Positions 38,214 to 48,341 are shown, counted from the first letter of the stretch. The stretch is DNA of 64,000 nucleotides from DATDPM01 sp963841995 (GCA_963841995.1 CAWJEX010000012.1:76736-140735); one strand, 5' to 3'. The notes: generated by a model not told the origin, from the letters alone. Numbers and translations: made by a program.

Positions 38214-40196
38214 TTTTTCTCGGAAATGTGCAGGTCGTCTTCGATCGACTGAGCGACCGTCGTCTTGCCCAGGCGGGCGCGGTAGACCTGGAGGTTTTCG
38301 AGGACGCGTTGCACATAGTCGCGGGTCTCGGTGAACGGGATCATTTCGACCCAATCGACAGGATCGACGTCACGGGTGCGTGGATCGCCATTATCCTTCA
38401 TCCAACCGCGGAGCCGCGCGGGACCGGCATTGTAAGCGGTCAGCGCCAGAAGATAGGAGCCGTCGTATTGATGAAGGAGCCCGCCCAGATAGGCGGTGCC
38501 GAGCTTCAAATTGTATTCCGGATCCGAGTGAAGCTTCTTGTGGGAAAAATTGATTCCCAGCGCCAGCGCCATTTGCTTGGCGGTCGCCGGCATCAGCTGC
38601 ATCAATCCGCGGGCACCCGAGCTGCTTTGCGCCAAAGTGTCGAACGCGCTTTCCTGGCGCATCACCGCAAGAACCAGAGAGGGTTCGGGATCGTCGCCGG
38701 CGACCTGATGGGGGATCGGATATCCGGAATTGATGAGTATCACGCCATTGCGTAAGGCCTTCTTGGCGACCGTCACCGCGACGTCCGGCCGGCCGGCATC
38801 GGTCGCCAGCTGGGCGGCGAGGGCGGTTTCGCCCGGCGATTGCGCGACCTCGAGCAATTTCAGGACGAAGGGCCGCACCCGCTCTTCTTCGCCGATTTGA
38901 GCCAGCTGCCGGACGACGACCGTCAATTCGCGCTTTTCGAAACGAGTTCTTGTCGTCCGGCGTGGCCACCGGATCGGCGGGAAGCTCGACGGGTTTGCCC
39001 GCATGCAGCCGGTGCGCGGCGAGCTCACCGTGATAGGTCGTGATGTGCTCGGCGGCGCGGCCATACCATTCTTCGGCCAGACCCGGCTTGTTTTTGATCA
39101 GTTCGGCGGCGCGGCCGGCCCAATAGGCGCCGCGAGCCTGGCTGATCGGATAGCGGGCAGCCTCATAAGCACGCTTGAAATGATCGAATGCAGTTTGCGG
39201 CTCCTGCAGGAATCGCAAGGCAATCCAGCCGGAGAGCCATTCCGCTTCGGCGAGTGCCGGACCCTCGGTCAGTCCATGCCTGCTCGCCAGCCGGTAGGCG
39301 ACGGAAATATCGCCTTGCGCGAACATGCGCCGGGCGATGATTCCCCGTTCCACCCACCACAAGTCCGGCCGCACCAGATTGGCCGGCGGATGTTCGAGAA
39401 TTTGCAGCGCCGCATCGTTCATCTCCTTGCGGCGGCGCCAGTGCAGGCGGTCGAATTGAAGTCCTGGATCGTTTTGCAGTTCCGGCGGAACGCGGCGCAT
39501 CGCCCAATCGACGGCGCCTTCCATTTCCCGCAGCCGCCGCCGCGCCTCGGCTAAGGCCTGATGGCCCTTATCGACGTGGCCGAGCATGCGATGTGCTGCG
39601 TCGTATCGTTCGTCCCAAAGCAACCGGTCGAGCCTGGCGATGTGATCTTCAGGGCGGAGAATCTTTTTGTGCCGGGCCAGAAAAGTCCGTTCTTCGCTCA
39701 GCGCAAAATTTCCTTCAACCCAGGCCCGGCGCAGCATCTCCTGCCCCTTGGCTTCATTACCGGTGCGATCCAGCGCTTCGCCGAGCCGCACCATGCCGTG
39801 GGCGGTGACGGGTTCCTGCTTGGCGAACCAGTTCAGGATGTCGGGATCCGGCGTCGATTCGTTCATCGATTCTTCGAGGTATTGACGGAAGACGTCGCCG
39901 GTCGGCCAATCCGGATTTTGGGCGATGAAAGCGGCGCGCTCGCCGAAACTGACGCCGGAATCGGGTTGCACCATTTGGAGCCAGGAAACGGCTTTGGCGA
40001 GAAGAGGGTCGTGGGCACGGCTGGCCAGTCCCCGCGCATAGCTCCACTTTCCGTCATCGGCGGCGGCGTAAGAGTCGCGGTAAATCCGTTCGTCGCCGGC
40101 GGAAAGGGCGGCGGCCGATGCCGGAAGGGCGCCCAAGAACGCTCCGAATATCAGGACTCCCGCCGCACATAGGCGGGCGCGCCAGTTTTGGTTCAT
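38210..40196 (-). CDS. slt: Soluble lytic murein transglycosylase, frameshifted
   Basis: The reconstructed protein is 661 residues: a signal peptide (AGVLIFGAFLGALPASAAA), a long alpha-superhelical region, and a C-terminal SLT domain with catalytic Glu in MRQESAFDTLAQSSSGARG, then LMQLMPATAKQMA and ALTAYNAGPARLRGW. It cleaves peptidoglycan glycan strands in the periplasm. One extra base in AAA 38940-38942 breaks the frame; removing it turns NSFRKARID into NSFEKRELTVVVRQ. It precedes dapA divergently, as in related genomes. Confidence 0.88.
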
Positions 40197-40365
40197 CCGC
40201 ACTCGGTCCCCCGAAAGCGGCTCATGGTGCCGCCGTATTGTTAACGCATTGTAAGCGGCGCCGGGAAACGGCACCAGATCGTGAAGAACCGCAGGAAACA
40301 GCGGTCCTTGCCGGGTCCGGCGGAGGCCGCTATGTTCGCGCCCGCATCTGGCAGCGGAGCAAACG

Positions 40366-41241
40366 ATGTTCAAAGGCTCGATCACCGCTCTTATCACCCC
40401 CTTTCGCGGCGGAAAGGTGGATGAAACGGCGTTCGCCTCGCTGATCGATCGGCAAATCGGGCAAGGCACCAATGGTCTCGTGCCTTGCGGGACCACCGGC
40501 GAGTCGCCAACTCTATCCCATGAAGAGCACATGCGGGTGGTCGAACTCTGTATCGAGTTGGCCAGGGGCCGTGTGCCGGTCATCGCCGGAACCGGATCGA
40601 ACTCGACGGATGAGGCGATCATGCTCACCCGCCATGCCAAAGAGGCCGGCGCCAGCGCCGCTTTGGTCGTCACTCCCTATTACAACAAACCGACCCAGGA
40701 AGGGCTGTTCCGCCATTTCAAAGCGATCCACGACGCCGTGGATCTGCCGGTCCTGATTTACAACATCCCCGGGCGCAGCGTCGTCGACATGACGGTTGCG
40801 ACCATGGCGCGCCTGGCGGAGCTCAAGAACATCGTCGGCGTCAAGGACGCGACCAGCGATCTGGTCCGCCCGCTGCGGACCAGGCTGGCGATCAAGAAGG
40901 AATTCTGTCAGCTGTCGGGCGAAGACGCGACGGTCGTTCCGTTTCTGGCTCAAGGCGGGGTCGGCTGTATTTCGGTCACCGCGAATATCGCGCCGAAGCA
41001 TTGCGCCGATCTGCACAAGGCCTGGGCCAAGGGTGACATGAAAACGATGCACGCGCTGAACGACAAATTGCTGCCGGTTCATGACGCCATGTTCATCGAA
41101 ACCAATCCTGCGCCGGTCAAATATGCGGCGAGCTTGCTCGGGCTTTGCACCGGCGAATTGCGCCTGCCGCTTGTCGAAGTTTCCGAGACGAGCAAAGCGA
41201 AAATCAAGGCGGCGATGACCGAGGCCGGCTTGCTACCTTAG
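40366..41241 (+). CDS. dapA: 4-hydroxy-tetrahydrodipicolinate synthase
   Basis: A 291-residue DapA with all catalytic features: GTTGESPTL, the Tyr/Arg motif LIYNIPGRS, the Schiff-base lysine in VGVKDATSD, and VTPYYNKPTQEGLFRHF. It condenses pyruvate with aspartate semialdehyde, the first committed step of lysine and diaminopimelate synthesis. It is 11 bp upstream of smpB on the same strand, a common alphaproteobacterial pair. Confidence 0.96.
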   Translation: MFKGSITALITPFRGGKVDETAFASLIDRQIGQGTNGLVPCGTTGESPTLSHEEHMRVVELCIELARGRVPVIAGTGSNSTDEAIMLTRHAKEAGASAALVVTPYYNKPTQEGLFRHFKAIHDAVDLPVLIYNIPGRSVVDMTVATMARLAELKNIVGVKDATSDLVRPLRTRLAIKKEFCQLSGEDATVVPFLAQGGVGCISVTANIAPKHCADLHKAWAKGDMKTMHALNDKLLPVHDAMFIETNPAPVKYAASLLGLCTGELRLPLVEVSETSKAKIKAAMTEAGLLP

Positions 41242-41252
41242 CGGCCGCCGCC

Positions 41253-41723
41253 ATGGCCCGCGCAGCAACGGAAAGCCGGCGCCTCATCGCCCAGAACCGC
41301 AAGGCGCGGCACAATTATCTGATCGAAAAAACGATCGAGGCCGGAATCATGCTGACCGGCACCGAGGTCAAGTCGCTGCGTCTCGGCCGGGCCAGCATCA
41401 ATGAAAGCTATGCCGCCGAGCAAGCCGGCGGGATTTATCTTCTGAATTCGCACATCCCGGAATATCCGCCGGCCGGAAAATTCAATCATCCGCCGGTCCG
41501 CCCGCGCAAACTTCTGCTCCATAAAAAAGAGATGCAGGCGTTGATCGGCGCGATCACCCGGGAAGGCTATACGCTCGTACCGTTGTCGATTTATTTCAAC
41601 CCGAAGGGGCGTGCCAAGGTTGAGCTTGGCGTGGCGCGCGGCAAGAAGAAGCACGACAAGCGCTTGGCGGAAAAAGAACGGGATTGGCAACGGGAGAAGG
41701 CGCGGGTGCTCCGGGCGCGCTAA
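41253..41723 (+). CDS. smpB: SmpB, tmRNA-binding protein
   Basis: 156 residues from ATG 41253. Family blocks: RKARHNYLIEKTIEAGIMLTG, EVKSLRLGRASINESYA, LYFNPKGRAKVELGVARGKK-like (IYFNPKGRAKVELGVARGKK) and KKHDKRLAEKERDWQREKAR. It partners tmRNA to rescue stalled ribosomes. Its end overlaps the convergent uracil-DNA glycosylase gene by 4 bp. The frame is open upstream into dapA, but that part is a shadow. Confidence 0.96.
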   Translation: MARAATESRRLIAQNRKARHNYLIEKTIEAGIMLTGTEVKSLRLGRASINESYAAEQAGGIYLLNSHIPEYPPAGKFNHPPVRPRKLLLHKKEMQALIGAITREGYTLVPLSIYFNPKGRAKVELGVARGKKKHDKRLAEKERDWQREKARVLRAR

Positions 41724-42382
41724 CGAGTATCCAGCCGCCGGCGCACCGCCGCCATCACGCCATCGAACATTTTTGCCGTGAGTCGGCGCGTATTCAGATT
41801 GTAGCGCGAACAGTGATAGCTGTCGGTCAGCACCGGCAATCCGTTTCCCATTTCGTGTAAGGCGCCATGCCGAAAAGGTTTTGCGCTTTTGCGCAATCCC
41901 AATGCGACCAGCGTCTGTTCATGGGCAATCCGGCCCAGAGCGAGAACGATTTCAAGATCGGGCAACGATTTGATTTCGGCTTCGAGAAAGCCACAGCAGG
42001 TGGCGGCTTCGGCCGGCGTGGGTTTGTTGGCCGGCGGCACGCAGCGCACCGCATTGGTGATACGGCAGCCCAAGAGCCGGAAGTCATCATCGGCCCGCGC
42101 CGCGTATTTCCCAGCGGCGAAACCGTGCCTGAGAAGCGCGGGATAAAGTATTTCTCCCGCGTAATCCCCCGTGAAAGGACGGCCGGTGCGATTGGCGCCT
42201 TTGAGCCCCGGCGCCAATCCGACGATCAATAACCGTACCGGCCCCGAAGTTTTGACGGGAACGAAGGACGGCACCGGCGCGTTGTACCAATCGGGATGAG
42301 CCTTCCGGTTCTTTTCACGGAAGGCAACAAGTCGCGGGCACCGCGCGCAATTGCGGCCCGGTTCTTGGAGCTTTGCGGCCAA
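41720..42382 (-). CDS. Uracil-DNA glycosylase, family 5 (UDGb) type
   Basis: A 220-residue enzyme. Cys residues typical of the Fe-S-cluster UDG families are present (NCARCPRL near the start, and CCGFLEAEI). The active-site motif LAPGLKGANRTGRPFTGDYAG and the C-terminal SYHCSRYNLNT place it with UDGb/family 5 rather than family 4. It removes uracil (and some other bases) from DNA. It shares its strand with the NYN-domain gene 6 bp upstream. Confidence 0.87.
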   Translation of the reverse strand: MAAKLQEPGRNCARCPRLVAFREKNRKAHPDWYNAPVPSFVPVKTSGPVRLLIVGLAPGLKGANRTGRPFTGDYAGEILYPALLRHGFAAGKYAARADDDFRLLGCRITNAVRCVPPANKPTPAEAATCCGFLEAEIKSLPDLEIVLALGRIAHEQTLVALGLRKSAKPFRHGALHEMGNGLPVLTDSYHCSRYNLNTRRLTAKMFDGVMAAVRRRLDTR

Positions 42383-42388
42383 GGCCCG

Positions 42389-42955
42389 TCAGCCGCCTTG
42401 TGCAAGCTTGTCCGGCTCGCGATCCGGCAGATTGCGGGCAATGGTCGCCGCCAGATCGGAGAGCTCGATGAAGTTATCGGCTTGGCGGCGCAATTCATCG
42501 GCGGCCATCGGCGGCGAGGATCGCACGGTGCTGGCGACCGTTACCCGAACGCCTTTCCGCTGCACGGCTTCGACCAGGCGGCGAAAATCGCCGTCGCCGG
42601 AAAACAACACGATGTGGTCGACCGATTCGGCCATCTCCATCATGTCGATGGCGATTTCAATGTCCATGTTGCCTTTGATCTTGCGCCGGCCTGCGGCATC
42701 GGTGAATTCCTTGGCCGGTTTGGTGACCATGGTATAGCCGTTGTAGTCGAGCCAATCGACCAGCGGCCGGATGGGGGAGTACTCCTGATCGTCAATGAGG
42801 GCGGTGTAGTAAAAGGCGCGAATTAACCGGCCTTGTCCCGCGAAATGCTCGAGCAGCCGCTTGTAATCGATGTCGAAACCGAGGGTCTTGGCCGCGGCGT
42901 AAAGATTGGCGCCATCAACGAATAAGGCGATGCGTTCTTCCGGGTAGAAAATCAT
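42389..42955 (-). CDS. NYN-domain (LabA/DUF88-like) protein
   Basis: About 188 residues from ATG 42955 (MIFYPEERIALFVDGANLYA). The PIN-like NYN fold shows conserved acids in FVDGANLYAA, KGNMDIEIAIDMMEMA and VLFSGDGDFRRLVEAVQRKG. LabA-like NYN proteins are predicted ribonucleases. An earlier in-frame TTG at 43027 exists but gives an untypical N-terminus. The gene is commonly found near smpB and folK in alphaproteobacteria. The RNA target is unknown. Confidence 0.85.
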   Translation of the reverse strand: MIFYPEERIALFVDGANLYAAAKTLGFDIDYKRLLEHFAGQGRLIRAFYYTALIDDQEYSPIRPLVDWLDYNGYTMVTKPAKEFTDAAGRRKIKGNMDIEIAIDMMEMAESVDHIVLFSGDGDFRRLVEAVQRKGVRVTVASTVRSSPPMAADELRRQADNFIELSDLAATIARNLPDREPDKLAQGG

Positions 42956-43196
42956 CGGGCAATGTCCTAAAAAATAAATCACACAAAATGAATGGCTTGG
43001 ACCAATTTCCAATGGCGCAATTTCCAACGGCGATGACCAAATAAGGCAATCGCAATCTTAGCCATCGACGCGAAGTCTCATTCATAGTTGGGCGGGCATT
43101 CGGAGGGCCGCAAGTGCCGCAGCCGACAAAGCAGTCTCAATAAAGTTCAGCAAATAGGGCCGAAAAATGCGGCCACGCAATTTAGGGAAATAAACG

Positions 43197-43688
43197 GTGA
43201 TCCTGATCGGGGTCGGGTCGAACCTGCCCAGTCCGAAATTTGGCACGCCGCTGCAAACCTGCGAGGCGGCGCTGGCTGAACTGCAGAAACGCGGCGGCGT
43301 GGTCTCCCGCCGTTCGCGGTGGTATGAAAGCGCGCCGGTTCCGGTGTCGGACCAGCCCTGGTTCGTCAATGCGGTGGCTGCGGTCGAAACAGACTTGTCG
43401 CCGGACGTCCTGTTATCGCTCTTGCATGAGATTGAATCCGGATTCGGCCGGGTCCGCCGCATCCGCGATGAAGCCCGCATCCTCGATCTCGACTTGCTGA
43501 TCTATAACGATCTGGTCACTCAACGCCCGCCGATCCTTCCCCATCCGCGGATGCACCAAAGGTCCTTTGTCCTGTTGCCCATGGCCGAGCTGGCGCCCGA
43601 CTGGCGGCACCCGGCGAGCGGCGAACCGATCGCGAAATTGATCGCCGCCCTGGCCCCGGATCAGATCGCGCGCCCGATGGCACGTTGA
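43197..43688 (+). CDS. folK: FolK, 6-hydroxymethyl-7,8-dihydropterin pyrophosphokinase
   Basis: 163 residues with a GTG start. HPPK motifs are present: IGVGSNLPSP, SRWYESAPVPVSDQPWFVNA, ETDLSPDVLLSLLHEIESGFGR-like core, RDEARILDLDLLIYND and LPHPRMHQRSFVLLPMAEL. It catalyses a late step of folate synthesis. The 240 bp upstream (42956-43196) show no gene and probably hold its promoter. Confidence 0.93.
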   Translation: MILIGVGSNLPSPKFGTPLQTCEAALAELQKRGGVVSRRSRWYESAPVPVSDQPWFVNAVAAVETDLSPDVLLSLLHEIESGFGRVRRIRDEARILDLDLLIYNDLVTQRPPILPHPRMHQRSFVLLPMAELAPDWRHPASGEPIAKLIAALAPDQIARPMAR

Positions 43689-43733
43689 CGCTGCGGAGCC
43701 CCAACGAATTGCTGCGGACCCGGTAAAAACCCC

Positions 43734-43791
43734 GGAAATCCGCGATTATTCAAGGATTTCCCTTGCTTTGGCGGGGGCCGGTTCTTATATT
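43734..43791 (+). promoter_or_regulatory. rpoZ promoter with flanking inverted repeat
   Basis: TTGCTT (43763-43768), a 17-bp spacer and TATATT (43786-43791) form a good sigma-70-type promoter 56 bp before the rpoZ start. An 8-bp perfect inverted repeat GGAAATCC...GGATTTCC (43734-43741 and 43754-43761) abuts the -35 element; it may be an operator or the weak terminator of folK. Confidence 0.6.
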
Positions 43792-43847
43792 TCTGCCACC
43801 CCTGTCGGAGCCCGCCAAGGGGCGGAAAACCAAGGAGTTTCAAGCTT

Positions 43848-44279
43848 ATGGCCCGCGTCACCGTCGAGGATTGCGTCACCCGAGTTCCGAACCGGTTCGA
43901 TCTCGTCTTGCTCGGCGCCCGCCGCGCCCGCGACATTGCGTCGGGGGCTCCGCTATCGCTGGAGCGGGACAATGACAAGAACCCGGTGGTGGCGCTGCGC
44001 GAGATTGCCGATGCGACGATCGACATCGGCGCTTTGGGCGAAGAAATCGTGCGCGCCTTGCAGAAGCATGTCGAGGTCGATGAGCCGGAAGCCGAAATGA
44101 TGGAACTCTCGGCTACGGCTGAGGATCTCAACGTGCTTGCGGGCGAGGTGGCCAAGGCCAAGGAAGAGGCTGCCGAAGACGAAATCGACGAGGCCATCGA
44201 AGACGAAATGGGCGGAGATGCCGCTGAAGTGGCTCCTTCCGATCTGCCCGAAGGGCCCGTCGATTCGGAGAAGGGGTAA
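43848..44279 (+). CDS. rpoZ: RNA polymerase omega subunit
   Basis: 143 residues beginning MARVTVEDCVTRVPNRFDLV, then LLGARRARDIASGAPLSLER and KNPVVALREIAD, the omega core. It helps assemble RNA polymerase and, with DksA/ppGpp systems, takes part in the stringent response. The C-terminal half is a long acidic tail (EAAEDEIDEAIEDEMGG), as in other alphaproteobacteria. It is 61 bp upstream of the rsh gene, a classic pairing. Confidence 0.95.
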   Translation: MARVTVEDCVTRVPNRFDLVLLGARRARDIASGAPLSLERDNDKNPVVALREIADATIDIGALGEEIVRALQKHVEVDEPEAEMMELSATAEDLNVLAGEVAKAKEEAAEDEIDEAIEDEMGGDAAEVAPSDLPEGPVDSEKG

Positions 44280-44340
44280 AGACAAGCCGCGCGGGTCAGA
44301 CCGGCGCAGCCAGATCGGCCGCCGCGGCGTGTGAGGCGGC

Positions 44341-46485
44341 ATGATCCGTCAATTTGAGCTTGTCGAACGCGTCAAGGCATACGACCCCAACGCCGATGAA
44401 GAGGCCCTGAACCGGGCCTACGTCTTCGCCATGAAGGCGCATGGCTCGCAAAAGCGGGCCTCCGGCGATCCCTATTTCTCGCATTCGCTCGAAGTCGCGG
44501 GCATTCTCTCGCAAATGCGGCTCGACAGCGATTCGATCATCACCGCACTCCTCCACGACGTCGTCGAAGATACCGTCGCGACCAACGCCGATATTGAAAA
44601 GATGTTCGGCAGGGATGTGGCGCGCCTGGTTGACGGGGTCACCAAGCTTTCCAAGATCGAGCTGCAATCGGATCAGACCCAGCAGGCGGAAAATTTCCGC
44701 AAGCTGCTGCTCGCCATGTCGGAAGACATCCGCGTGCTGTTGATCAAGCTCGCCGATCGTCTGCACAATATGCGCACGATCCAATACATCAAGGACCCGG
44801 ACAAGCGCCGGCGCATCGCCCGCGAGACGATGGATATTTATGCGCCGCTGGCCGAGCGCATCGGCATGCAGGCGATGAAGGACGAGCTCGAAGACCTGGC
44901 TTTCGCCGAGCTCAATCCGGACGCCCGCGAATCGGTCATGGCGCGTTTGAGCTTCTTGCGCGAGCGAGGCGGCGACACCATCGGCAAGATCATCGCCGAG
45001 CTGAAGAAGGTTCTGGCCGAGGCGGGAATCCCGTGCTCCGTTGTCGGCCGCGAGAAACGGCCGTATTCGATTTGGCGCAAGATGGAATTCAAGGCGGTCA
45101 GCTTCGAACAACTCTCCGACATCATGGCCTTCCGGGTGATCGTCGATAACGTCGACCAGTGCTATCAGACCCTGGGCGTCCTCCACAGCCGCTATCCGGT
45201 GGTTCCGGGCCGGTTCAAGGATTACGTCAGCACGCCGAAGTCGAATGATTACCGTTCGCTCCACACCGGCGTCATCGGTCCGCTCAAGCAGCGCATCGAA
45301 TTGCAGATCCGTACCCGCGAAATGGACGATGTCGATGAACGGGGCGTCGCCGCGCATTGGTCGTACAAACAGGGCACCAAGACCGACGGCAAGCAATACC
45401 GGTGGATGCGCGAGCTGCTGGATATTCTCGATCAAGCGGCCGGTCCCGAAGATTTTCTCGAGCATACCAAGCTCGAAATGTTCAGCGACCAGGTCTTCTG
45501 CTTCACGCCCAAGGGCGATCTGATCGCGCTGCCGCGGGGTGCGACGCCGGTCGATTTCGCCTATGCGGTCCATTCGGCGGTGGGCGATACCTGCGTCGGA
45601 GTGAAGATCAACGGACGGATCATGCCGCTGCGCACCCAACTGTCGAACGGCGACCAGGTCGAAATCATCACCTCGAAGGCGCAAACCCCGTCGCCGACCT
45701 GGGAACGGTTTGTCGTCACCGGGAAGGCGCGGGCCCGCATCCGCCGCTTCATCCGGACTCAGCAGCGTGCGGAATATATGGAGCTTGGCCGCTCGATCCT
45801 GCACAAGACGTTCCGCCAGGAAGATCAGGATTTCACCGAGAAGGCGTTTCAGGGCGTATTGAAGAAATTTCAGTGCGACGAAGTCGAGGATCTCTACGCG
45901 GCGGTGGGCGAGGGACGTCATACCGGACTTGAGATCCTCCACGCGGTCTATCCCGGCCACAAACAAGTTGCCAAGAGCGCCAAAGTCGTGCCCATCGCCA
46001 GGGCGCGGGGCAAACGCGCGCAATCCAAGGAATTCGCGATCCCGATCAAGGGGCTCATCCCCGGCATGGCGATTCACTATGCCGGCTGCTGCCACCCGCT
46101 GCCCGGCGATCGCATCGTCGGCATCGTGACGACCGGCAAGGGCGTCACCATTCATACGATCGATTGCGAAAGCCTCGAACAATTCTCGGATACCCCGGAA
46201 CGCTGGATTGACGTCGCTTGGGACATGGAATCGCTCGACGAAGAATGCCATGTCGGCCGGCTGTCGGTGGTGCTTGCCAACGAGACGGGAAGCTTGGGAA
46301 ATCTCTCCACCGTGATCGGCAAGAATATGGGCAATATCCTGAACCTTAAGATCACCAGCCGGTCGTCGGATTTTTTCGAGATGATGATCGATATCGAGGT
46401 GAAGGACGTAAAGCACCTGACCAATATCATTGCCGCACTCCGTGCCACGCCGGCCATCAATTCCGTCGAACGGGCCCGCGGTTGA
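44341..46485 (+). CDS. spoT: Bifunctional (p)ppGpp synthetase/hydrolase (Rsh/SpoT)
   Basis: A 714-residue long RSH protein. The HD hydrolase domain is intact (HSLEVAGIL, ALLHDVVEDT with His-Asp near 72-73, RLHNMRTIQ). The synthetase domain follows (YSIWRKME, YVSTPKSNDYRSLHTGV), then TGS (FCFTPKGDLIALPRGATPVD) and a C-terminal ACT domain (LSVVLANETGSLGNLSTVIG). Both activities should work. It makes and removes the stringent-response alarmone. Confidence 0.96.
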   Translation: MIRQFELVERVKAYDPNADEEALNRAYVFAMKAHGSQKRASGDPYFSHSLEVAGILSQMRLDSDSIITALLHDVVEDTVATNADIEKMFGRDVARLVDGVTKLSKIELQSDQTQQAENFRKLLLAMSEDIRVLLIKLADRLHNMRTIQYIKDPDKRRRIARETMDIYAPLAERIGMQAMKDELEDLAFAELNPDARESVMARLSFLRERGGDTIGKIIAELKKVLAEAGIPCSVVGREKRPYSIWRKMEFKAVSFEQLSDIMAFRVIVDNVDQCYQTLGVLHSRYPVVPGRFKDYVSTPKSNDYRSLHTGVIGPLKQRIELQIRTREMDDVDERGVAAHWSYKQGTKTDGKQYRWMRELLDILDQAAGPEDFLEHTKLEMFSDQVFCFTPKGDLIALPRGATPVDFAYAVHSAVGDTCVGVKINGRIMPLRTQLSNGDQVEIITSKAQTPSPTWERFVVTGKARARIRRFIRTQQRAEYMELGRSILHKTFRQEDQDFTEKAFQGVLKKFQCDEVEDLYAAVGEGRHTGLEILHAVYPGHKQVAKSAKVVPIARARGKRAQSKEFAIPIKGLIPGMAIHYAGCCHPLPGDRIVGIVTTGKGVTIHTIDCESLEQFSDTPERWIDVAWDMESLDEECHVGRLSVVLANETGSLGNLSTVIGKNMGNILNLKITSRSSDFFEMMIDIEVKDVKHLTNIIAALRATPAINSVERARG

Positions 46486-46537
46486 ATCGGTTTTCACTCA
46501 GTATCGCGGGGGCAAAGCTCCCGGAAATGCGCCGGCC

Positions 46538-47104
46538 ATGATGTTCCGGCGGCGCAAATCTATCCCGCTGTCGGCGCGGATTCGCGACCATCTCTGGCCG
46601 CGGCGGGGGTTCCGCCGTTCCTGGCGCTATCTGATGCTCCGGGTCCTGCGGATCAATGATTCGTCATATCGGATCGCCGCCGGGTTCGCTTGCGGCGTCG
46701 CCGTCGCGTTCACGCCGTTCATTGGATTTCACTTTCTGCTGGCCGCCCTAATTGCATGGTTGATTGGAGCCAATATCATCGCTTCGGCCTTGGGCACGCT
46801 GATCGGCAATCCTTGGGTGCTGCCGTTTCTTTTGTGGTCAAGTTACAGCGTCGGGCACTGGCTCTTGGGCGGCGCGGCGGTTAAACGCCTTCCCGAAGAC
46901 ATCACTTTCCTCTATTTGATGCACCATCCGTTGAAGACATTCTTGCCGATGGCCGTGGGAAGCATTCCCAACGGGATCATTGCTTGGCTCGTGATTTTTT
47001 GGCCGGCCAAGATCTTGATCGGGCGCTATCAAATCGGGCGGCGGCAGCGGCGCGAAAGCGGCATCCGCGACCGGGCGAAAATCGTCCGGATTAAATCGTC
47101 ATGA
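46538..47104 (+). CDS. DUF2062 membrane protein
   Basis: About 188 residues from the ATG pair at 46538. It matches the DUF2062 family: IAAGFACGVAVAFTPFIGFH, then FLLAALIAWLIGANIIASAL and IGNPWVLPFLLWSSYSVG, with three to four membrane helices. The function is not established. It overlaps pdxJ by 4 bp (ATGA) and sits in the rsh-pdxJ-acpS operon. An in-frame ATG at 46430 would overlap rsh and is less likely. Confidence 0.85.
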   Translation: MMFRRRKSIPLSARIRDHLWPRRGFRRSWRYLMLRVLRINDSSYRIAAGFACGVAVAFTPFIGFHFLLAALIAWLIGANIIASALGTLIGNPWVLPFLLWSSYSVGHWLLGGAAVKRLPEDITFLYLMHHPLKTFLPMAVGSIPNGIIAWLVIFWPAKILIGRYQIGRRQRRESGIRDRAKIVRIKSS

Positions 47105-47865
47105 GCAAAGCCGTCGCGAAAGTGCGCCTTGGCGTCAACATCGATCATGTCGCGACCCTGCGTAATGCGCGGGGTGGGCGGTATCCGGATTTGCTTCGGG
47201 CGGCGCGCGACGCCGAACAAGGCGGCGCCGACAGCATCACCGTCCATCTGCGGGAGGATCGCCGTCATGTCCGCGATGCGGACGTCGAGCGATTGATCTC
47301 GGAGCAGGTCCTACCCGTCAATCTCGAGATCGCGGCGACCCAAGAGATGCATTCCATCGCGCTGGCCCGGCGCCCGCAATCCCTATGCCTGGTGCCAGAG
47401 CGGCGCCAGGAACTCACTACCGAAGGGGGGCTCGATGCGGCGGGCGCTGCCGACCGGCTCGCTCCCATTGTGACAAGCTTGAGAAAGGCGGGCATCGTGG
47501 TTGCCCTGTTCATCGATCCGGACCGCAGGCAAGTCGAAGCGGCCGCAAAGCTCAACGTTCCGGCGGTCGAACTGCATACCGGCGCTTATTGCGAGGCGAA
47601 GGGCAGCGCCCAAGCGGAGGAATTGCGCCGCCTTGCGGAAGCCGCCGCCTATGGTCATTCGCTTGGCCTCGAAATTCACGCTGGCCATGGGCTCGATTTC
47701 GAGACCGCGGCAGCGGTGGCGGGCATCCGCGAAATCTGCGAGCTTAATATCGGTCATTTCCTAGTGGCCGAGGCCCTCTTCACCGGCCTTTGCGAATCCG
47801 TGCGGCGGATGGTCGGGGCCGTAGAAGCCGGGCGGAATCGAGCGGCGGTAATGCGGCGGGCATGA
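47101..47865 (+). CDS. pdxJ: Pyridoxine 5'-phosphate synthase
   Basis: 254 residues with family blocks RLGVNIDHVATLRNARGGRY, GADSITVHLREDRRHVRDAD, VPERRQELTTEGGLD, LFIDPDRRQVEAA, VELHTGAYCEA, IHAGHGLDF and LNIGHFLVAEALFTGL. PdxJ condenses 1-deoxyxylulose 5-phosphate with 3-amino-1-hydroxyacetone phosphate to form pyridoxine phosphate. The ATG overlaps the preceding stop, and the stop overlaps the acpS start. Confidence 0.97.
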   Translation: MSKAVAKVRLGVNIDHVATLRNARGGRYPDLLRAARDAEQGGADSITVHLREDRRHVRDADVERLISEQVLPVNLEIAATQEMHSIALARRPQSLCLVPERRQELTTEGGLDAAGAADRLAPIVTSLRKAGIVVALFIDPDRRQVEAAAKLNVPAVELHTGAYCEAKGSAQAEELRRLAEAAAYGHSLGLEIHAGHGLDFETAAAVAGIREICELNIGHFLVAEALFTGLCESVRRMVGAVEAGRNRAAVMRRA

Positions 47866-48275
47866 TCATCGGGTTGGGGAGCGATATCATCGCGATCCGG
47901 CGAATCGAGGAAACCTTGGCCCAATTCGGCGATCGATTCATTGATCGCGTATTTACAAAGGCCGAGCGGGAAAAGTCGGAAAAGCGCGCCGCGCGGGCGG
48001 CCAGCTATGCCAAGCGATTTGCGGCTAAGGAGGCTTGCTCGAAGGCCTTGGGGACGGGATTCAGGAAGGGCGTCTATTGGCGGGACATGGGGGTGGTCAA
48101 TTTGCCGACCGGTCAGCCAACGTTAAAACTGACCGGCGGAGCGGCACAGCGACTTGCCGAGATCACGCCGCCCGGCATGTCGGCCAAGATCGATCTTAGC
48201 CTTACCGACGACCATGAACTTGCCCAAGCGATCGTCGTTATATCGGCGGTGGCCAAGGAATCGGCCCCGCCATAG
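47862..48275 (+). CDS. acpS: Holo-[acyl-carrier-protein] synthase
   Basis: 137 residues (MIIGLGSDIIAIRRIEETLA). The family motifs FTKAEREKSE, RAASYAKRFAAKEACSKALGTG (with the catalytic AKE) and LSLTDDHELAQAIVVI are present. It transfers 4'-phosphopantetheine to acyl carrier protein. It starts within the pdxJ stop (ATGA overlap). Confidence 0.96.
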   Translation: MIIGLGSDIIAIRRIEETLAQFGDRFIDRVFTKAEREKSEKRAARAASYAKRFAAKEACSKALGTGFRKGVYWRDMGVVNLPTGQPTLKLTGGAAQRLAEITPPGMSAKIDLSLTDDHELAQAIVVISAVAKESAPP

Positions 48276-48341
48276 CGTAGTCTGATGCCGCTCGAATCAG
48301 GTAACTTTATAATAAATACAAAGAATTGTAAGGATTTATTC

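Noticed and set aside
44296..46497. 733-codon frame antisense to rsh
   Set aside because: It is a shadow of a high-GC gene with strong third-position bias; the rsh protein on the plus strand is complete and has all motifs.
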